Positions 19,596-29,277 are shown, counted from the first letter of the stretch. The stretch is DNA of 44,218 bases from Bacteroidales bacterium (GCA_023229985.1 JALNYF010000011.1:1-44218), one strand, 5' to 3'. Notes: generated by a model not told the origin, from the letters alone. Translations and numbers: made by a program.

Positions 19596-20642
19596 GTGAC
19601 AGCAAATTTTGAAGAAAATTTTACTCCGCTGCGCAGAAAAAAAGCGCGTTTAAGATATAGGGTAGCCGTGATTGGCGGCGGAAGTTGGGCAACTGCCATC
19701 GTGAAGATTCTTTCCGTCAATTTAGAACATATTCATTGGTGGGTCAGGGAAGATGAAATTGTGGAAGGCATCAATAAATACGGTCATAATCCGCATTACT
19801 TGAGCTCCACTTTCATCAATCCGAAAGATGTGAAAGTCAGCACCAACCTGAAAGACATCGTCAATAAAGCCGATTATGTGATTATTGTTACCCCGTCCGC
19901 TTTTCTACAAAAAACGTTGGAACCGCTGAAAAAGAGCAAGTTAAATAAGAAGAAAATTATTACGGCGGTGAAAGGTATTATTCCCGAAACCATGCAGTTG
20001 ATTACTGAATACCTGCGCACCGAGTTTAATGTTCCCGTCAGCAACTTAGCCATGATAAGCGGTCCTTCTCACGCAGAAGAAATTGCACAAGAGAAATTTA
20101 CCTTTCTGACCGCTGCCTCTGTTAATCAGGAATTTGCCGAAATCGTTGCAAAAATGTTTACCAATCGATACGTGCGCACCTCGGTTTCTAAAGACATTAT
20201 GGGCGCAGAAATGGCTGTGGTGATGAAAAATATCTACGCTTTGGGTGCCGGCATCTACAGCGGATTGGGCTACGGCGACAACTTTTTGGCTGCCTATATC
20301 GCCAACTCCGTCAAAGAAATGAAACATTTCGTCAATGAACTCTACCCGGGCGAACGCTCCTTAGACGATTCAGTATATCTGGGGGACCTCCTCGTTACCG
20401 CTTACTCGCGTCATAGCCGTAACCGAATGTTCGGAAATATGATTGGTCATGGTCTCTCTGTGCGCGTGGCGCAATTGGAAATGAACATGGTGGCAGAAGG
20501 TTACTTCGCTTGCCGTTGCATTCACGAAATGAACAAAAAATACGGAAGCGAAATCCCTATCGCCGAAACGATCTATGGAATTCTCTATGAAGGAAATAAT
20601 GTCAGCTCCGAAATGAAAAGAATCGCAGAATATTATTTATAA
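19596..20642 (+). CDS. gpsA: NAD(P)-dependent glycerol-3-phosphate dehydrogenase
   Basis: Makes sn-glycerol 3-phosphate from dihydroxyacetone phosphate for phospholipid synthesis. The nucleotide-binding motif is GGGSWAT (residues 27-33); ISGPSHAEEIAQEKFT and the catalytic lysine block EMAVVMKNIYALGAGIYSGLGYGDN are present. The gene appears to start with GTG at 19596, because no ATG lies between it and the Rossmann motif. The 20-residue basic lead before the Rossmann fold is typical of Bacteroidetes GpsA. At 348 residues it is full length. hutH starts 33 bases downstream on the same strand and may be cotranscribed. Confidence 0.95.
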   Translation: MTANFEENFTPLRRKKARLRYRVAVIGGGSWATAIVKILSVNLEHIHWWVREDEIVEGINKYGHNPHYLSSTFINPKDVKVSTNLKDIVNKADYVIIVTPSAFLQKTLEPLKKSKLNKKKIITAVKGIIPETMQLITEYLRTEFNVPVSNLAMISGPSHAEEIAQEKFTFLTAASVNQEFAEIVAKMFTNRYVRTSVSKDIMGAEMAVVMKNIYALGAGIYSGLGYGDNFLAAYIANSVKEMKHFVNELYPGERSLDDSVYLGDLLVTAYSRHSRNRMFGNMIGHGLSVRVAQLEMNMVAEGYFACRCIHEMNKKYGSEIPIAETIYGILYEGNNVSSEMKRIAEYYL

Positions 20643-20675
20643 CTTTCTGAATTTAAGAAATTTAAAGAATTTATC

Positions 20676-22175
20676 ATGAAAATACACGCAATCTCAACCC
20701 AGTTCTTGGGCATTGATAAAGTAGAAAAAATAATTGAAAGCAAAGCCAAACTGACTCTGTCGGACGAAGCCGTTGCTGCCATCAATAAATGCCGCCACTA
20801 CTTGGACGAGAAGGTGGAAAACAGCTCTACACCCGTTTACGGCGTAACCACCGGTTTTGGCTCACTGTGCAATACTTCCGTTTCCAAAGAAGACCTCTCC
20901 ACCTTGCAACGAAATTTGGTGGTTTCCCACTCCTGCGGTTTCGGAGACGAAGTCCCACAAGAAATTGTCAAATTGATGCTGCTGCTCAAAATCCAATCCC
21001 TCTCTTACGGCAATTCCGGTGCCCAATTAGTTACCATCGAAAGATTGATAGAATTTTTCAACAAAGGAGTATATCCTGTTGTATATCAACAAGGTTCGTT
21101 AGGCGCATCGGGCGACCTGGCACCGTTGGCGCACATGTCACTTCCATTACTCGGGTTGGGCGAAGTTTATTATCATAACAAAAAATATGATGCTGCCGAA
21201 ATTAACGCCAAGTTTGGCTGGGAACCCATTCAACTGCAATCTAAAGAGGGACTTGCCCTATTAAACGGCACCCAATTCATGAGCGCGTATGCGGTTTGGT
21301 TACTCATTAAATCTAAAAAATTATCGTGGCTCGCTGACATCATCGGAGCTGTTTCTTTGGAGGCCTTCGATGGACGTATCGAACCGTTTAATTTGTCCGT
21401 TCATTTTGCCCGTCCGCACGTAGGACAAATTCTGACAGCGACTCATATCAACAATTTATTGATGGGTTCGGAAATTATTTGCCGCCCCAAGAAACACGTT
21501 CAGGACCCGTACTCCTTCCGTTGTATGCCGCAGGTTCACGGTGCCACCAAAGATACGATCACGCACGTTATCAATGTGGTAGAAACGGAAATTAACTCTG
21601 TTACCGACAATCCGACCGTATTTCCGGACGAAGATTTGATCATTTCTGCCGGCAATTTCCACGGACAACCGTTGGCCTTGGTGCTGGATTTTCTTTCCAT
21701 TGCCATGTCGGAATTGGGAAATATCTCTGAAAGAAGAGTTTATCAACTTATTGGCGGGAAACGCGAATTGCCTTCATTTTTGGTTAAGAACCCCGGGTTG
21801 AACTCCGGTTTTATGATTCCGCAATATACGGCTGCCTCTATCGTCAATCAAAACAAGACCTTCACGATGCCATCGTCGTCCGATTCCATCGAATCTTCGC
21901 AAGGACAGGAAGACCATGTCAGCATGGGAGCCAACGCCGCCACGAAAGCCTATCTCATCGTTCAAAATGTTGAGAAAATATTGGCTATAGAATTGTTGAA
22001 TGCTGCCCAAGCCCTTGAATTTAGAAGACCGCTCAAATCTTCGGAATTTATTGAAGACTTTATTGAACAATACCGCCGTTTTGTGCCTTTCGTTGAAAAT
22101 GACACCGTCATGTACAAATTGATGCACGCTTCCCGCGATTTTATCCAAAACGTTAATATCATTATGGAGTACTAA
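20676..22175 (+). CDS. hutH: Histidine ammonia-lyase
   Basis: Deaminates histidine to urocanate. The self-forming MIO prosthetic group comes from Ala144-Ser145-Gly146 in GSLGASGDLAPLAHM. Tyr55 in YGVTTGFG is the catalytic tyrosine. The substrate-selectivity position reads Ser84-His85 (LQRNLVVSHSCG), as in histidine lyases rather than tyrosine lyases (HH) or phenylalanine lyases (FL). At 499 residues it is full length. The rest of the histidine-degradation pathway (hutU, hutI, hutG, ftcD) is absent from this window. The gene follows gpsA by 33 bases and precedes a lipoprotein gene by one base, so it is in an atypical setting for hut genes. Confidence 0.92.
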   Translation: MKIHAISTQFLGIDKVEKIIESKAKLTLSDEAVAAINKCRHYLDEKVENSSTPVYGVTTGFGSLCNTSVSKEDLSTLQRNLVVSHSCGFGDEVPQEIVKLMLLLKIQSLSYGNSGAQLVTIERLIEFFNKGVYPVVYQQGSLGASGDLAPLAHMSLPLLGLGEVYYHNKKYDAAEINAKFGWEPIQLQSKEGLALLNGTQFMSAYAVWLLIKSKKLSWLADIIGAVSLEAFDGRIEPFNLSVHFARPHVGQILTATHINNLLMGSEIICRPKKHVQDPYSFRCMPQVHGATKDTITHVINVVETEINSVTDNPTVFPDEDLIISAGNFHGQPLALVLDFLSIAMSELGNISERRVYQLIGGKRELPSFLVKNPGLNSGFMIPQYTAASIVNQNKTFTMPSSSDSIESSQGQEDHVSMGANAATKAYLIVQNVEKILAIELLNAAQALEFRRPLKSSEFIEDFIEQYRRFVPFVENDTVMYKLMHASRDFIQNVNIIMEY

Positions 22176-22176
22176 C

Positions 22177-22680
22177 ATGAAAAAATGGGGACTTTTCTTT
22201 TTCTGCGCAATCTTTCTTTTAGCTTGTAAGAAAGAGGAAAAATTTTCCAATACTCCTGCCATTGAATTTGTCAGTTTAACTAAAATTGACAACGGCACCC
22301 AAATTGACCAACGCGCCACCTTAGTGCTTCATTTTCAAGATGGTGACGGCGATATCGGACTGAACTCGACCGACATCACGCCGCCCTTTGATACTTCTTC
22401 CGTCTATTATTACAATTTTTTTATTGATTATTACAAAAAGGTAAATGGGGAATTTGAAAAGATAGAATTTGAAGAAATTTCCTTCAATCAGCGCATCCCG
22501 CGATTGAGTGAAACGTTGCCTGAATCCATCGAAGGCGACATATCCCTCAACTTGGACATCAACAGCTACGATTTAAGCACGACTTACGATACCATTCGTT
22601 TTCAGTGTTATATAGTCGACAGGGAGTTGAATCACAGTAATATAGTTACTACACCGGAGTTGGTCGTAAAAAAGAAATAG
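22177..22680 (+). CDS. Small lipoprotein of unknown function
   Basis: A 167-residue lipoprotein. The signal peptide ends in lipobox FLLAC (Cys at about residue 17) followed by KKEEK. The mature part contains HFQDGDGDIGLNSTD, a motif of Asp and Gly that resembles a calcium-binding loop, and ends in beta strands. Proteins with a DGDGDIG loop after a lipobox are frequent in Bacteroidetes, but their role is unknown. It starts one base after hutH, so translational coupling is likely. Confidence 0.8.
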   Translation: MKKWGLFFFCAIFLLACKKEEKFSNTPAIEFVSLTKIDNGTQIDQRATLVLHFQDGDGDIGLNSTDITPPFDTSSVYYYNFFIDYYKKVNGEFEKIEFEEISFNQRIPRLSETLPESIEGDISLNLDINSYDLSTTYDTIRFQCYIVDRELNHSNIVTTPELVVKKK

Positions 22681-22702
22681 AACAATTATTTGGGGGTGGA
22701 AA

Positions 22703-23284
22703 TTAGCACATTACCACATTTCTTTCTTTGATAATTTTGCGCAGATTGATAAGTGCGTAGCGCATTCTACCCAATGCCGTATTGATGCTAACATCGGTAA
22801 TATCTGCAATATCTTTAAAACTAATATCTTGATAGATACGCATTTCCAAAACCTCGCGTTGTTCGTCCGGCAAAAGTTGAATCAAAGAGCGAAGCTCTGT
22901 ATAGATTTGCTCCGTGATGATTTTTTGCTCTGCAGAAGGTTCTGTCCCGTAAATTACGTCAAAAATATCAAATTCACCATTTGTTTCAAAGGCAGGCATC
23001 CGTTGCACTTTTCTAAAATAGTCGATTTTTAAGTTGTTGGCAATGCGCATCACCCACTGAATAAACTTACCTTCCTCTTTGTAATTGCCACTTCGGATCG
23101 TATTAATGACTTTGATAAAGGTATCTTGGAAGATGTCTTCCGCCAATTCACGACTTTTAACGGAAAGCATAATATATGAAAATACTTTCTTCTCGTGCCG
23201 TGTAATTAAACTTTTTAATGCTGACTCATCGCCACTAGCATATTGACTGATAAGTTCATTATCTGATAACGCCATCTTTTTCAT
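22703..23284 (-). CDS. ECF-type RNA polymerase sigma factor
   Basis: A 193-residue sigma-70 family factor. Region 2 is at about residues 22-90 (LITRHEKKVFSYIMLSVKS, then ELAEDIFQDTFIKVINTI, WVMRIANNLKIDYFRK). Region 4 is at about 130-185 (LLPDEQREVLEMRIYQDISFKDIADITDVSINTALGRMRYAL). It is preceded by AAAGGAG, a strong Shine-Dalgarno match that is uncommon in this phylum. No anti-sigma gene is adjacent: the downstream neighbour is the convergent lipoprotein gene. Autonomous factors of this kind (like P. gingivalis SigH-type) are known; the target genes cannot be read from here. Confidence 0.93.
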   Translation of the reverse strand: MKKMALSDNELISQYASGDESALKSLITRHEKKVFSYIMLSVKSRELAEDIFQDTFIKVINTIRSGNYKEEGKFIQWVMRIANNLKIDYFRKVQRMPAFETNGEFDIFDVIYGTEPSAEQKIITEQIYTELRSLIQLLPDEQREVLEMRIYQDISFKDIADITDVSINTALGRMRYALINLRKIIKERNVVMC

Positions 23285-23382
23285 AATGTATCTCCTTTCT
23301 TTTCTGGTAAATTCAAAAAGATAAAAGTTTATTCGATAGCGTTCCTCCTATTAATTGGTCGTTTGATAATTGATTAACGCGG

Positions 23383-23390
23383 CAAAAATA
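23383..23390 (-). promoter_or_regulatory. -7 box for the second ECF sigma factor
   Basis: TATTTTTG on the minus strand, matching TAnnTTTG. It implies a leader of about 90 bases before the start codon. Confidence 0.5.
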
Positions 23391-23468
23391 AGTAAAAATA
23401 AAATACGGTGAGTTGTTTTTTGAAAAAATAATTAAAAAAAATATTAATCGTTCCCTGAATGAGTGAAG

Positions 23469-23504
23469 TTTGATCCCTTTTGTCAGAAAAACTTTGTACT
23501 TTTG
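23469..23504 (+). promoter_or_regulatory. rfbD promoter
   Basis: TTTG at 23469-23472 and TACTTTTG at 23497-23504, spacer 24. Transcription would start near 23511, downstream of the first in-frame start at 23470, which supports the ATG at 23533. Confidence 0.7.
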
Positions 23505-23532
23505 CAGCATTAACTCAAATCTCAAAAATGCA

Positions 23533-24423
23533 ATGAAAAAAACGATATTAGTGACCGGCGCAGAAGGACAGTTGGGGAAAAGTTTGCAGGCTATTGTCCA
23601 TAATTACAATGATTTATATCACTTTATTTTTACAGATGTAGATACTTTGGACATTACCGACCGTGAAGCGGTTCGCTCGGAGGTTCGGGAAAACCATGTT
23701 GATATCATCATTAATGCAGCGGGTTATACCGCAGTGGACAAGGCAGAGCAGGAAGAAGCGAAGGCTTTTTTGCTTAATGAGACCGCAGTGGCGAACTTGG
23801 CAGCCGTTGCTGTGGAATTTCATGCTTTTTTGATCCATATTTCTACAGACTATATATTTGATGGTCAGTCACATACACCCTATACTGTTGAATCAATACC
23901 GAACCCGATTTCTGCTTATGGGCGTTCCAAGTGGGCAGGTGAGGTGGCCATTCATCAGTCAGGTTGTCGCGCCGCGATTGTTAGAACTACGTGGCTTTAT
24001 TCCCCTTATGGGAAAAATTTTGTAAAAACTATGTTGAAATTGGCAGATTCCAATCCTGAAATTCGGGTGGTAAATGATCAAATCGGCGCACCAACCTCAG
24101 CCGGCGATTTGGCTCTTGCCCTCATGGCTATTGTGAATCATCAGGAAAATATTTCAACAATTGAAACGTATCACTTTGCTAATAAGGGAGTTACATCGTG
24201 GTATGACTTCGCTGTCGAGATTATGAAATTAGCTGATAAGAATTGTAAGGTTTTGCCCATCTCTACCGACAAATACCCAACAGCGGCGACCCGTCCCGCC
24301 TATTCCGTCTTTGATTTGTCTAAAATTGAATCAGCATTTCACCTTCATATCCCTGATTGGCAAATCAGTTTAAAACAAATAATGCCCGATATTATTTATC
24401 ATTATTCCAATAATATTCTATAA
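23533..24423 (+). CDS. rfbD: dTDP-4-dehydrorhamnose reductase
   Basis: Last step of dTDP-L-rhamnose synthesis for surface polysaccharide. The Rossmann motif TGAEGQLGKSL is near the start. The catalytic Tyr-x3-Lys is in AYGRSKWAGE, and the family block HISTDYIFDG is present along with the substrate-side motif VVNDQIGAPTSAGDLA. The ATG at 23533 gives 296 residues, normal for the family; an earlier in-frame start lies over the promoter. The other rhamnose genes (rfbA, rfbB, rfbC) are not in the window. lolA begins 34 bases downstream, so rfbD may head the envelope-biogenesis run. Confidence 0.93.
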   Translation: MKKTILVTGAEGQLGKSLQAIVHNYNDLYHFIFTDVDTLDITDREAVRSEVRENHVDIIINAAGYTAVDKAEQEEAKAFLLNETAVANLAAVAVEFHAFLIHISTDYIFDGQSHTPYTVESIPNPISAYGRSKWAGEVAIHQSGCRAAIVRTTWLYSPYGKNFVKTMLKLADSNPEIRVVNDQIGAPTSAGDLALALMAIVNHQENISTIETYHFANKGVTSWYDFAVEIMKLADKNCKVLPISTDKYPTAATRPAYSVFDLSKIESAFHLHIPDWQISLKQIMPDIIYHYSNNIL

Positions 24424-24457
24424 ATTAAATCGTTATCTCTAAATTAATTGTCTTAAC

Positions 24458-25096
24458 ATGAAAAAAATTATTTTATTTATCTTGTTAATCGGATTTGGGG
24501 TCACTTTTGCACAGAATGTAGATGGCGGGGCAACTCTCATTTTGCAGGAAGTTTCAAAAAAATATCAGGCTTTTACTACCATGCAAATTGATTACACATA
24601 CAAAGTTACCAAAGATAAGAAAACAATAAGCGCATTGACCGGCACGGTGAAGATTAAAGGGAATAAGTATTATTTGTCATTTGATAATCAGTACTTCTAT
24701 TGCGATGGCGTTACCATGTGGAATTATCAAAAAGCGACGAATGAAGTTTCGATTTTTGAATATGAAGAATCAGATGATGATATGCTGAACCCGGCCAAGT
24801 TGCTTAAGAATTGGCAGAATGAATATACTGCCAAGTATATCCGCGAAGAAAATGAGAATAACAAAACGATTCAAATTATTGATTTAACGCCTAAAGTAGG
24901 ACAATCGTATTATAAAATCAGATTGGTAATCGACAAAACAAAAAAAGAAATCGTGCGAGGGTCCATCTATCAAAAAGACAATTCCATTCACACATATTAT
25001 TTCGATAAATTTGTTTCGAATGCCACCATTTCGGATTCACAATTTACTTTTGATACAGCTAAATACCCGGGTGTGGAAATCAATGATATGAGATAA
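24458..25096 (+). CDS. lolA: Outer-membrane lipoprotein carrier protein LolA
   Basis: A 212-residue periplasmic chaperone that ferries lipoproteins from the inner to the outer membrane. The signal peptide ends at TFAQN. The mature sequence follows the LolA pattern: FTTMQIDYTYKVTKDKKTISALTGTVKIKGNKYYLSF, FYCDGVTMWNYQKATNEVSIFEY and a final strand near SQFTFDTAKYPGVEINDM. It sits two bases upstream of tamL; both deal with outer-membrane assembly, so joint expression makes sense. Confidence 0.9.
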   Translation: MKKIILFILLIGFGVTFAQNVDGGATLILQEVSKKYQAFTTMQIDYTYKVTKDKKTISALTGTVKIKGNKYYLSFDNQYFYCDGVTMWNYQKATNEVSIFEYEESDDDMLNPAKLLKNWQNEYTAKYIREENENNKTIQIIDLTPKVGQSYYKIRLVIDKTKKEIVRGSIYQKDNSIHTYYFDKFVSNATISDSQFTFDTAKYPGVEINDMR

Positions 25097-25098
25097 CC

Positions 25099-27534
25099 AT
25101 GCATCAACATAAATTCATTTTCTTTTTTCTGTTTCTTATCGTAATTTTTTCGGCGTGCAATCCGTCGAAGCACCTGAGCGACCAAGAGTACATGCTCACG
25201 AAGAATACGGTTAAAGTAGTGGATAACAGAAGCCTTGAATTTGATGACTTGTATTACACCGTGCGCCCTATCACCAACAAGAAATTTTTAGATGTTTTTC
25301 CCATAAAGACCTCCATCTATGTAAACCATTTACCCAAAACCGACTCTGCCGGAAATGTGATCAAAGATACCAAGTTCAATCGCTGGATGCGCAGTTTGGG
25401 AGAAGAACCGGTTTTGTTGGATACGAATATGATACAGTATTCGATGGACCAAATAGAGATTGCAATGAAAAATTTGGGGCATTTTAACGCTGAGGTGTGG
25501 TATGATACCAAATATAAAGCCCCTAACCGTTGGCATCCGCGTCGTCACAAAGCGGAAGTAACCTACTTCGTCAAAGCCAATGAAGGTTTTTATGTTAGAG
25601 ATATTAATTACGTAATTGATATTTTTGAATATAAGCGAATTATACTCAAAGATACCCTCAATTCATTGCTGAATGTCGGTGATAAATACAATGCCGAAAC
25701 GCTGTTAGCGGAACGGGAACGCATCGTCAACAATATTCGCAATAATGGCTATTATTATGTGTCCAATGATATTGTTTCTTTTGAAATTGATACGCTGAAC
25801 AGAAATGATAATCCTGCGAATAATCAAAAGAAAATGCTGTCAATCAATATTTTGATTAACTTTTCAAAGATAAAAGACCCCGATATTCAGAATCAGTATG
25901 CCTACAAATTTTATTTCAATAACGTTTATATTTATCCAAATTATGACCCGTTGTATGACTACAATAAAAACAGTAGCATCCGGCATATTTATCATCGAAA
26001 AAAAGATTCTACACTATATTATATTGTCAGTATGAACGAAGAGTTATTTCCGAAAGAGAAAAAGAATAAGTCGATTCCCGACATTCGTTCCAGAATATTG
26101 GCAGACAATATTTTAACCAAAGCAGAAACGCCCTATTCACAACAGCTGATTATGCGGTCGCGGAAGAAATTGTCCGATTTAAAGAATTTTAATTTTATTG
26201 ATATTCAGATTGCCGAGAATAAGGCGAAACGCGATACGATCAATAGAATCGGCTATTTGAATACCACTTATCGGCTGACTCGAAATAAGTTACATTCTCT
26301 TGCCGTGGAGGTGGAAGCGCGCAGCGATAAGGGAAGTCTGTCGCTGACTTATTCCAACAGAAACTTGTTCCGAAGTGCCGAATTTTTCAATATTAATATT
26401 TATGGGAGTGCCGGCATTCGCTCCAAAGTTAATAGTAATCAGAAATTTATATTGTATTCTGAAAGTTTGGAAGCGGGAGGTGAGATTTCTATGGATTTCA
26501 GACGGTTACTTTTTTTTAGAAAAACACAAAAAATTGAAGCGGTTTCTTATGGCACTTCCCTCCGCGTAGGTGCCCATTATCAGTATAACTCATTGTACGA
26601 AAGAAGTTTATATAATCTTGCCTTGGTCTATAATCTTGCACACGACTATCGCTTAACTCACACCATTACTCCCATTGATTTAAGTATCATCAACATTGCC
26701 TCTACAGGGGAGCGTTTTCAGGAGGTTATGTCACTCTATTCCAAAGACTTTCAAGAAAAATACAAAGATAATTTTTTACTCTCTTTTAAATATGGATTGA
26801 GTTACATTCATCCGACCAAAAACAAACGCAATTCTTTTACAATTCGTTTAAAATTAGAGTCTTCCGGTATGTTTTTGACGGGAATGAATGCGCTGTTGAA
26901 TGCTCCAAAAAACGAAAAAGGGCAATATACTATTTTTGGCGGGGATTATGGTAATTTTGAAACTGCAGAGATCGATTTGCGCTACGGGCGAACCATCAAC
27001 AAGAATAACTCCATTGCCACCCGTTTTAATTTTGGGATAGGGGTTCCCTTGCTGAATGCGACTACCTTGCTGTTTGAGAAGAGTTTTTTTCTTGGCGGTG
27101 CCAATAGTATGCGCGCGTGGGAGTATCGCACATTAGGTCCCGGTTCTTATTACAATACCGAGAATATTGCCCACGACATCAGAACCGGCGATATTAAATT
27201 GGAACTGAATATTGAATATCGCGGTACCATTTATAAATTTATCAAGTACGGCATTTTTGTTGATGCAGGAAACATTTGGCTGACTCATAAAGATGAAAAA
27301 ATGCCCAACGCCGAATTTCAATTTAACCGTTTTTATAAAGAAATCGGGCTGGGTGCCGGCGTGGGAGTTCGTTTTGATTTTAGCTTTTTTATTATCAGAA
27401 TTGATGCTGCTCTGCCCATTTATGAACCCAGCCGCGCCATTGATAACCGTTGGCTCAAAGTGGTAGATGAAGGAGGACGTAAATCTCTCAACAAATCACT
27501 CAATATAATCTTTGGTATCGGTCATGCTTTCTAA
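25099..27534 (+). CDS. tamL: TamL, lipoprotein form of the Omp85-family assembly factor TamA
   Basis: An 811-residue outer-membrane barrel protein. In Bacteroidetes the TamA partner of TamB is often a lipoprotein called TamL. The signal sequence ends in lipobox FSAC (Cys about 15), followed by NPSKHLSDQEYMLTKNTVKV, a typical TamL N-terminus. POTRA-like segments cover about residues 35-400 and the C-terminal half is a 16-strand-type barrel, with FLGGANSMRAWEYRTLGPGSY as the conserved loop 6 region and a terminal aromatic (GIGHAF). Its 3' end overlaps the helicase gene by 11 bases. tamB is not in this window. It probably belongs to the rfbD/lolA transcript. Confidence 0.88.
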   Translation: MHQHKFIFFFLFLIVIFSACNPSKHLSDQEYMLTKNTVKVVDNRSLEFDDLYYTVRPITNKKFLDVFPIKTSIYVNHLPKTDSAGNVIKDTKFNRWMRSLGEEPVLLDTNMIQYSMDQIEIAMKNLGHFNAEVWYDTKYKAPNRWHPRRHKAEVTYFVKANEGFYVRDINYVIDIFEYKRIILKDTLNSLLNVGDKYNAETLLAERERIVNNIRNNGYYYVSNDIVSFEIDTLNRNDNPANNQKKMLSINILINFSKIKDPDIQNQYAYKFYFNNVYIYPNYDPLYDYNKNSSIRHIYHRKKDSTLYYIVSMNEELFPKEKKNKSIPDIRSRILADNILTKAETPYSQQLIMRSRKKLSDLKNFNFIDIQIAENKAKRDTINRIGYLNTTYRLTRNKLHSLAVEVEARSDKGSLSLTYSNRNLFRSAEFFNINIYGSAGIRSKVNSNQKFILYSESLEAGGEISMDFRRLLFFRKTQKIEAVSYGTSLRVGAHYQYNSLYERSLYNLALVYNLAHDYRLTHTITPIDLSIINIASTGERFQEVMSLYSKDFQEKYKDNFLLSFKYGLSYIHPTKNKRNSFTIRLKLESSGMFLTGMNALLNAPKNEKGQYTIFGGDYGNFETAEIDLRYGRTINKNNSIATRFNFGIGVPLLNATTLLFEKSFFLGGANSMRAWEYRTLGPGSYYNTENIAHDIRTGDIKLELNIEYRGTIYKFIKYGIFVDAGNIWLTHKDEKMPNAEFQFNRFYKEIGLGAGVGVRFDFSFFIIRIDAALPIYEPSRAIDNRWLKVVDEGGRKSLNKSLNIIFGIGHAF

Positions 27535-28951
27535 CCAACAATTCTTATCGCTTTTTCAATCTCAAATTCCTTTTGAATTAACGGCAAGTCAGAAAAGAGC
27601 ACTGCCCATGCTCACCGACTTTGTTTGCGAAACAAATGATAATCACGTTTTTATATTGAAGGGCTATGCGGGAACCGGCAAGACAACCGTGGTGAGTGCG
27701 TTGGTAAAAACGCTCAAACTATTGCAACAAAAGTCTGTTTTGCTCGCCCCAACCGGCAGGTCTGCCAAAGTTTTTTCACTCTATTCCTCGCAAAAAGCCT
27801 ATACGATTCATAAATGTCTCTATCGTATGAAATTACAAGATGGGATATCGGCTTTTGCCCGCCGCGAAAATAAAAGTGTGAATACCCTCTTTATTGTGGA
27901 TGAAGCCTCAATGATTGCCGATAGTGAATCTGAAACATCGCTGTTCGGAAATCGCAGTTTGTTGGACGATTTGTTCTCGTTTGTTTTTGAAGGGGATCAT
28001 TGCCAATTGTTGTTAGTGGGCGATGATGCACAGCTACCCCCCGTTAATTATGAAGATAGTCCGGCTTTGTCAATTGAATATATTCAGCGTAATTTTGCAC
28101 TTCATGCTACTTCTTGCGCACTGACAGATGTAACACGACAATCGCACGACTCAGGGATTTTATTGAATGCCTCACTTTTGCGACAAAAAATCCAAAACGA
28201 AATCTACGAATTCCCACTCTTTTCTCATACGAAGTTTGATGATTGTATTCGCGTAAACGGCGAGGATTTGGAAGACCTACTCTACTCTTTGCATGGGAAA
28301 TACTCTTCCGATGAGGTCGTCATTATCACCTATTCCAACAAACGTGCCTTCATCTACAATCAGGAAATCCGCCATCGGATCTTGTATCGCGAGGAGCAAA
28401 TTGCAACCGGCGATTATGTGATCGCCGTCAAGAATAACTATTTTTGGATAAAAGATGATGCTGAAGTTGGGTTTATCGCCAACGGTGATAATATGGAAGT
28501 GTTGGCAATCAATAAGATACAGGAACTATATGGATTTCATTTTGCTGATGTTACGGTGCGACTGTGCGACTATCCCCATCATGATCACATTGACATAAAA
28601 ATTATTTTAGAAAGTTTAGATTCGGAAGGTGCTGCTTTGAGTGCGCAACAAAACAACTTGTTATACAGCGAAATAAGTAAAGATTATGAAGATATTTCTT
28701 CCAAAAGATTGCGCTATTTGAAGATGAAAGAAAACCCCTTCCTGAATGCCGTTCAGGTAAAATTCTCCTACTCCCTGACTTGTCATAAGACGCAAGGCGG
28801 ACAATGGGCAGTGGTTTTGTTAGACCAAGGTTTAATCAAGGACGGCATTCTCACCAAATCCTATTTCCGTTGGTTATACACTGCCCTTACCCGCGCCACC
28901 GAAAAGGTCTACTTGATCAATTTTAATGATGCCTTTTTTGGCAATCCTTAA
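27524..28951 (+). CDS. RecD/Pif1-like ATP-dependent DNA helicase
   Basis: A 475-residue superfamily 1 helicase. Motif I is KGYAGTGKTT (GTGKT at residues 50-54), motif Ia is LLAPTGRSAKVF, motif II is FIVDEASMI, motif III is LVGDDAQLPPV, then VTRQS, motif V SLTCHKTQGGQW and motif VI YTALTRATEKVYLI. This is a small RecD-like enzyme without the N-terminal extension of RecD2. The ATG at 27524 lies inside the end of tamL (11-base overlap), which suggests translational coupling. The last 360 bases are duplicated downstream as a pseudogene. The stop overlaps by four bases the end of the convergent small membrane-protein gene. Confidence 0.93.
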   Translation: MLSNQQFLSLFQSQIPFELTASQKRALPMLTDFVCETNDNHVFILKGYAGTGKTTVVSALVKTLKLLQQKSVLLAPTGRSAKVFSLYSSQKAYTIHKCLYRMKLQDGISAFARRENKSVNTLFIVDEASMIADSESETSLFGNRSLLDDLFSFVFEGDHCQLLLVGDDAQLPPVNYEDSPALSIEYIQRNFALHATSCALTDVTRQSHDSGILLNASLLRQKIQNEIYEFPLFSHTKFDDCIRVNGEDLEDLLYSLHGKYSSDEVVIITYSNKRAFIYNQEIRHRILYREEQIATGDYVIAVKNNYFWIKDDAEVGFIANGDNMEVLAINKIQELYGFHFADVTVRLCDYPHHDHIDIKIILESLDSEGAALSAQQNNLLYSEISKDYEDISSKRLRYLKMKENPFLNAVQVKFSYSLTCHKTQGGQWAVVLLDQGLIKDGILTKSYFRWLYTALTRATEKVYLINFNDAFFGNP

Positions 28952-29277
28952 TAATTAATGAAATCCGTCATGGAACACATTCCACCCCCCGCCATGACTT
29001 CGAAAGTAAAGTATAAGGTGTAGGCTGTGAATGAAAAAACTGAAATAGCCAATCCTGCAATGGCAAGCTTTCTGGGAGCTCTAAATACACCGATTAAAGA
29101 AAATATAAACCCTAATGCCAACAAAATCCATCCTAAGAAAGGAACCCAACCGAAACATAAGGCTATTATTGAAAAAATGAAACCGGTTAGCCCCATACGA
29201 TTCTTTTTACGAGGAATAGGGCTATTACCATCACTAATAATTTGCGGATTTTCCGCTTGTTCGTTTGTGTTGCTCAT
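28948..29277 (-). CDS. DUF4190-like small membrane protein, copy 1
   Basis: A 109-residue protein. A polar N-terminus (MSNTNEQAENPQ, then PIPRKKNRMG) precedes two or three membrane helices (GLTGFIFSIIALCFGWVPFLGWILLALGFIFSLIGVF and LAIAGLAISVFSFTAYTLYF). The pattern of short helices with GxxxS and LIGVFRAPRKLAIAGLAIS matches DUF4190-type proteins. Function unknown. Its end overlaps the helicase stop by four bases (tail to tail). A paralog with the same start and the same upstream DNA lies at 29748-30050. Confidence 0.8.
   Translation of the reverse strand: MSNTNEQAENPQIISDGNSPIPRKKNRMGLTGFIFSIIALCFGWVPFLGWILLALGFIFSLIGVFRAPRKLAIAGLAISVFSFTAYTLYFTFEVMAGGGMCSMTDFINY

Noticed and set aside
20676..22175. 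Tyrosine or phenylalanine ammonia-lyase of an aryl-polyene or pigment cluster
   Set aside because: The selectivity position reads Ser84-His85 as in histidine lyases, and no ketosynthase or acyl-carrier genes are nearby.
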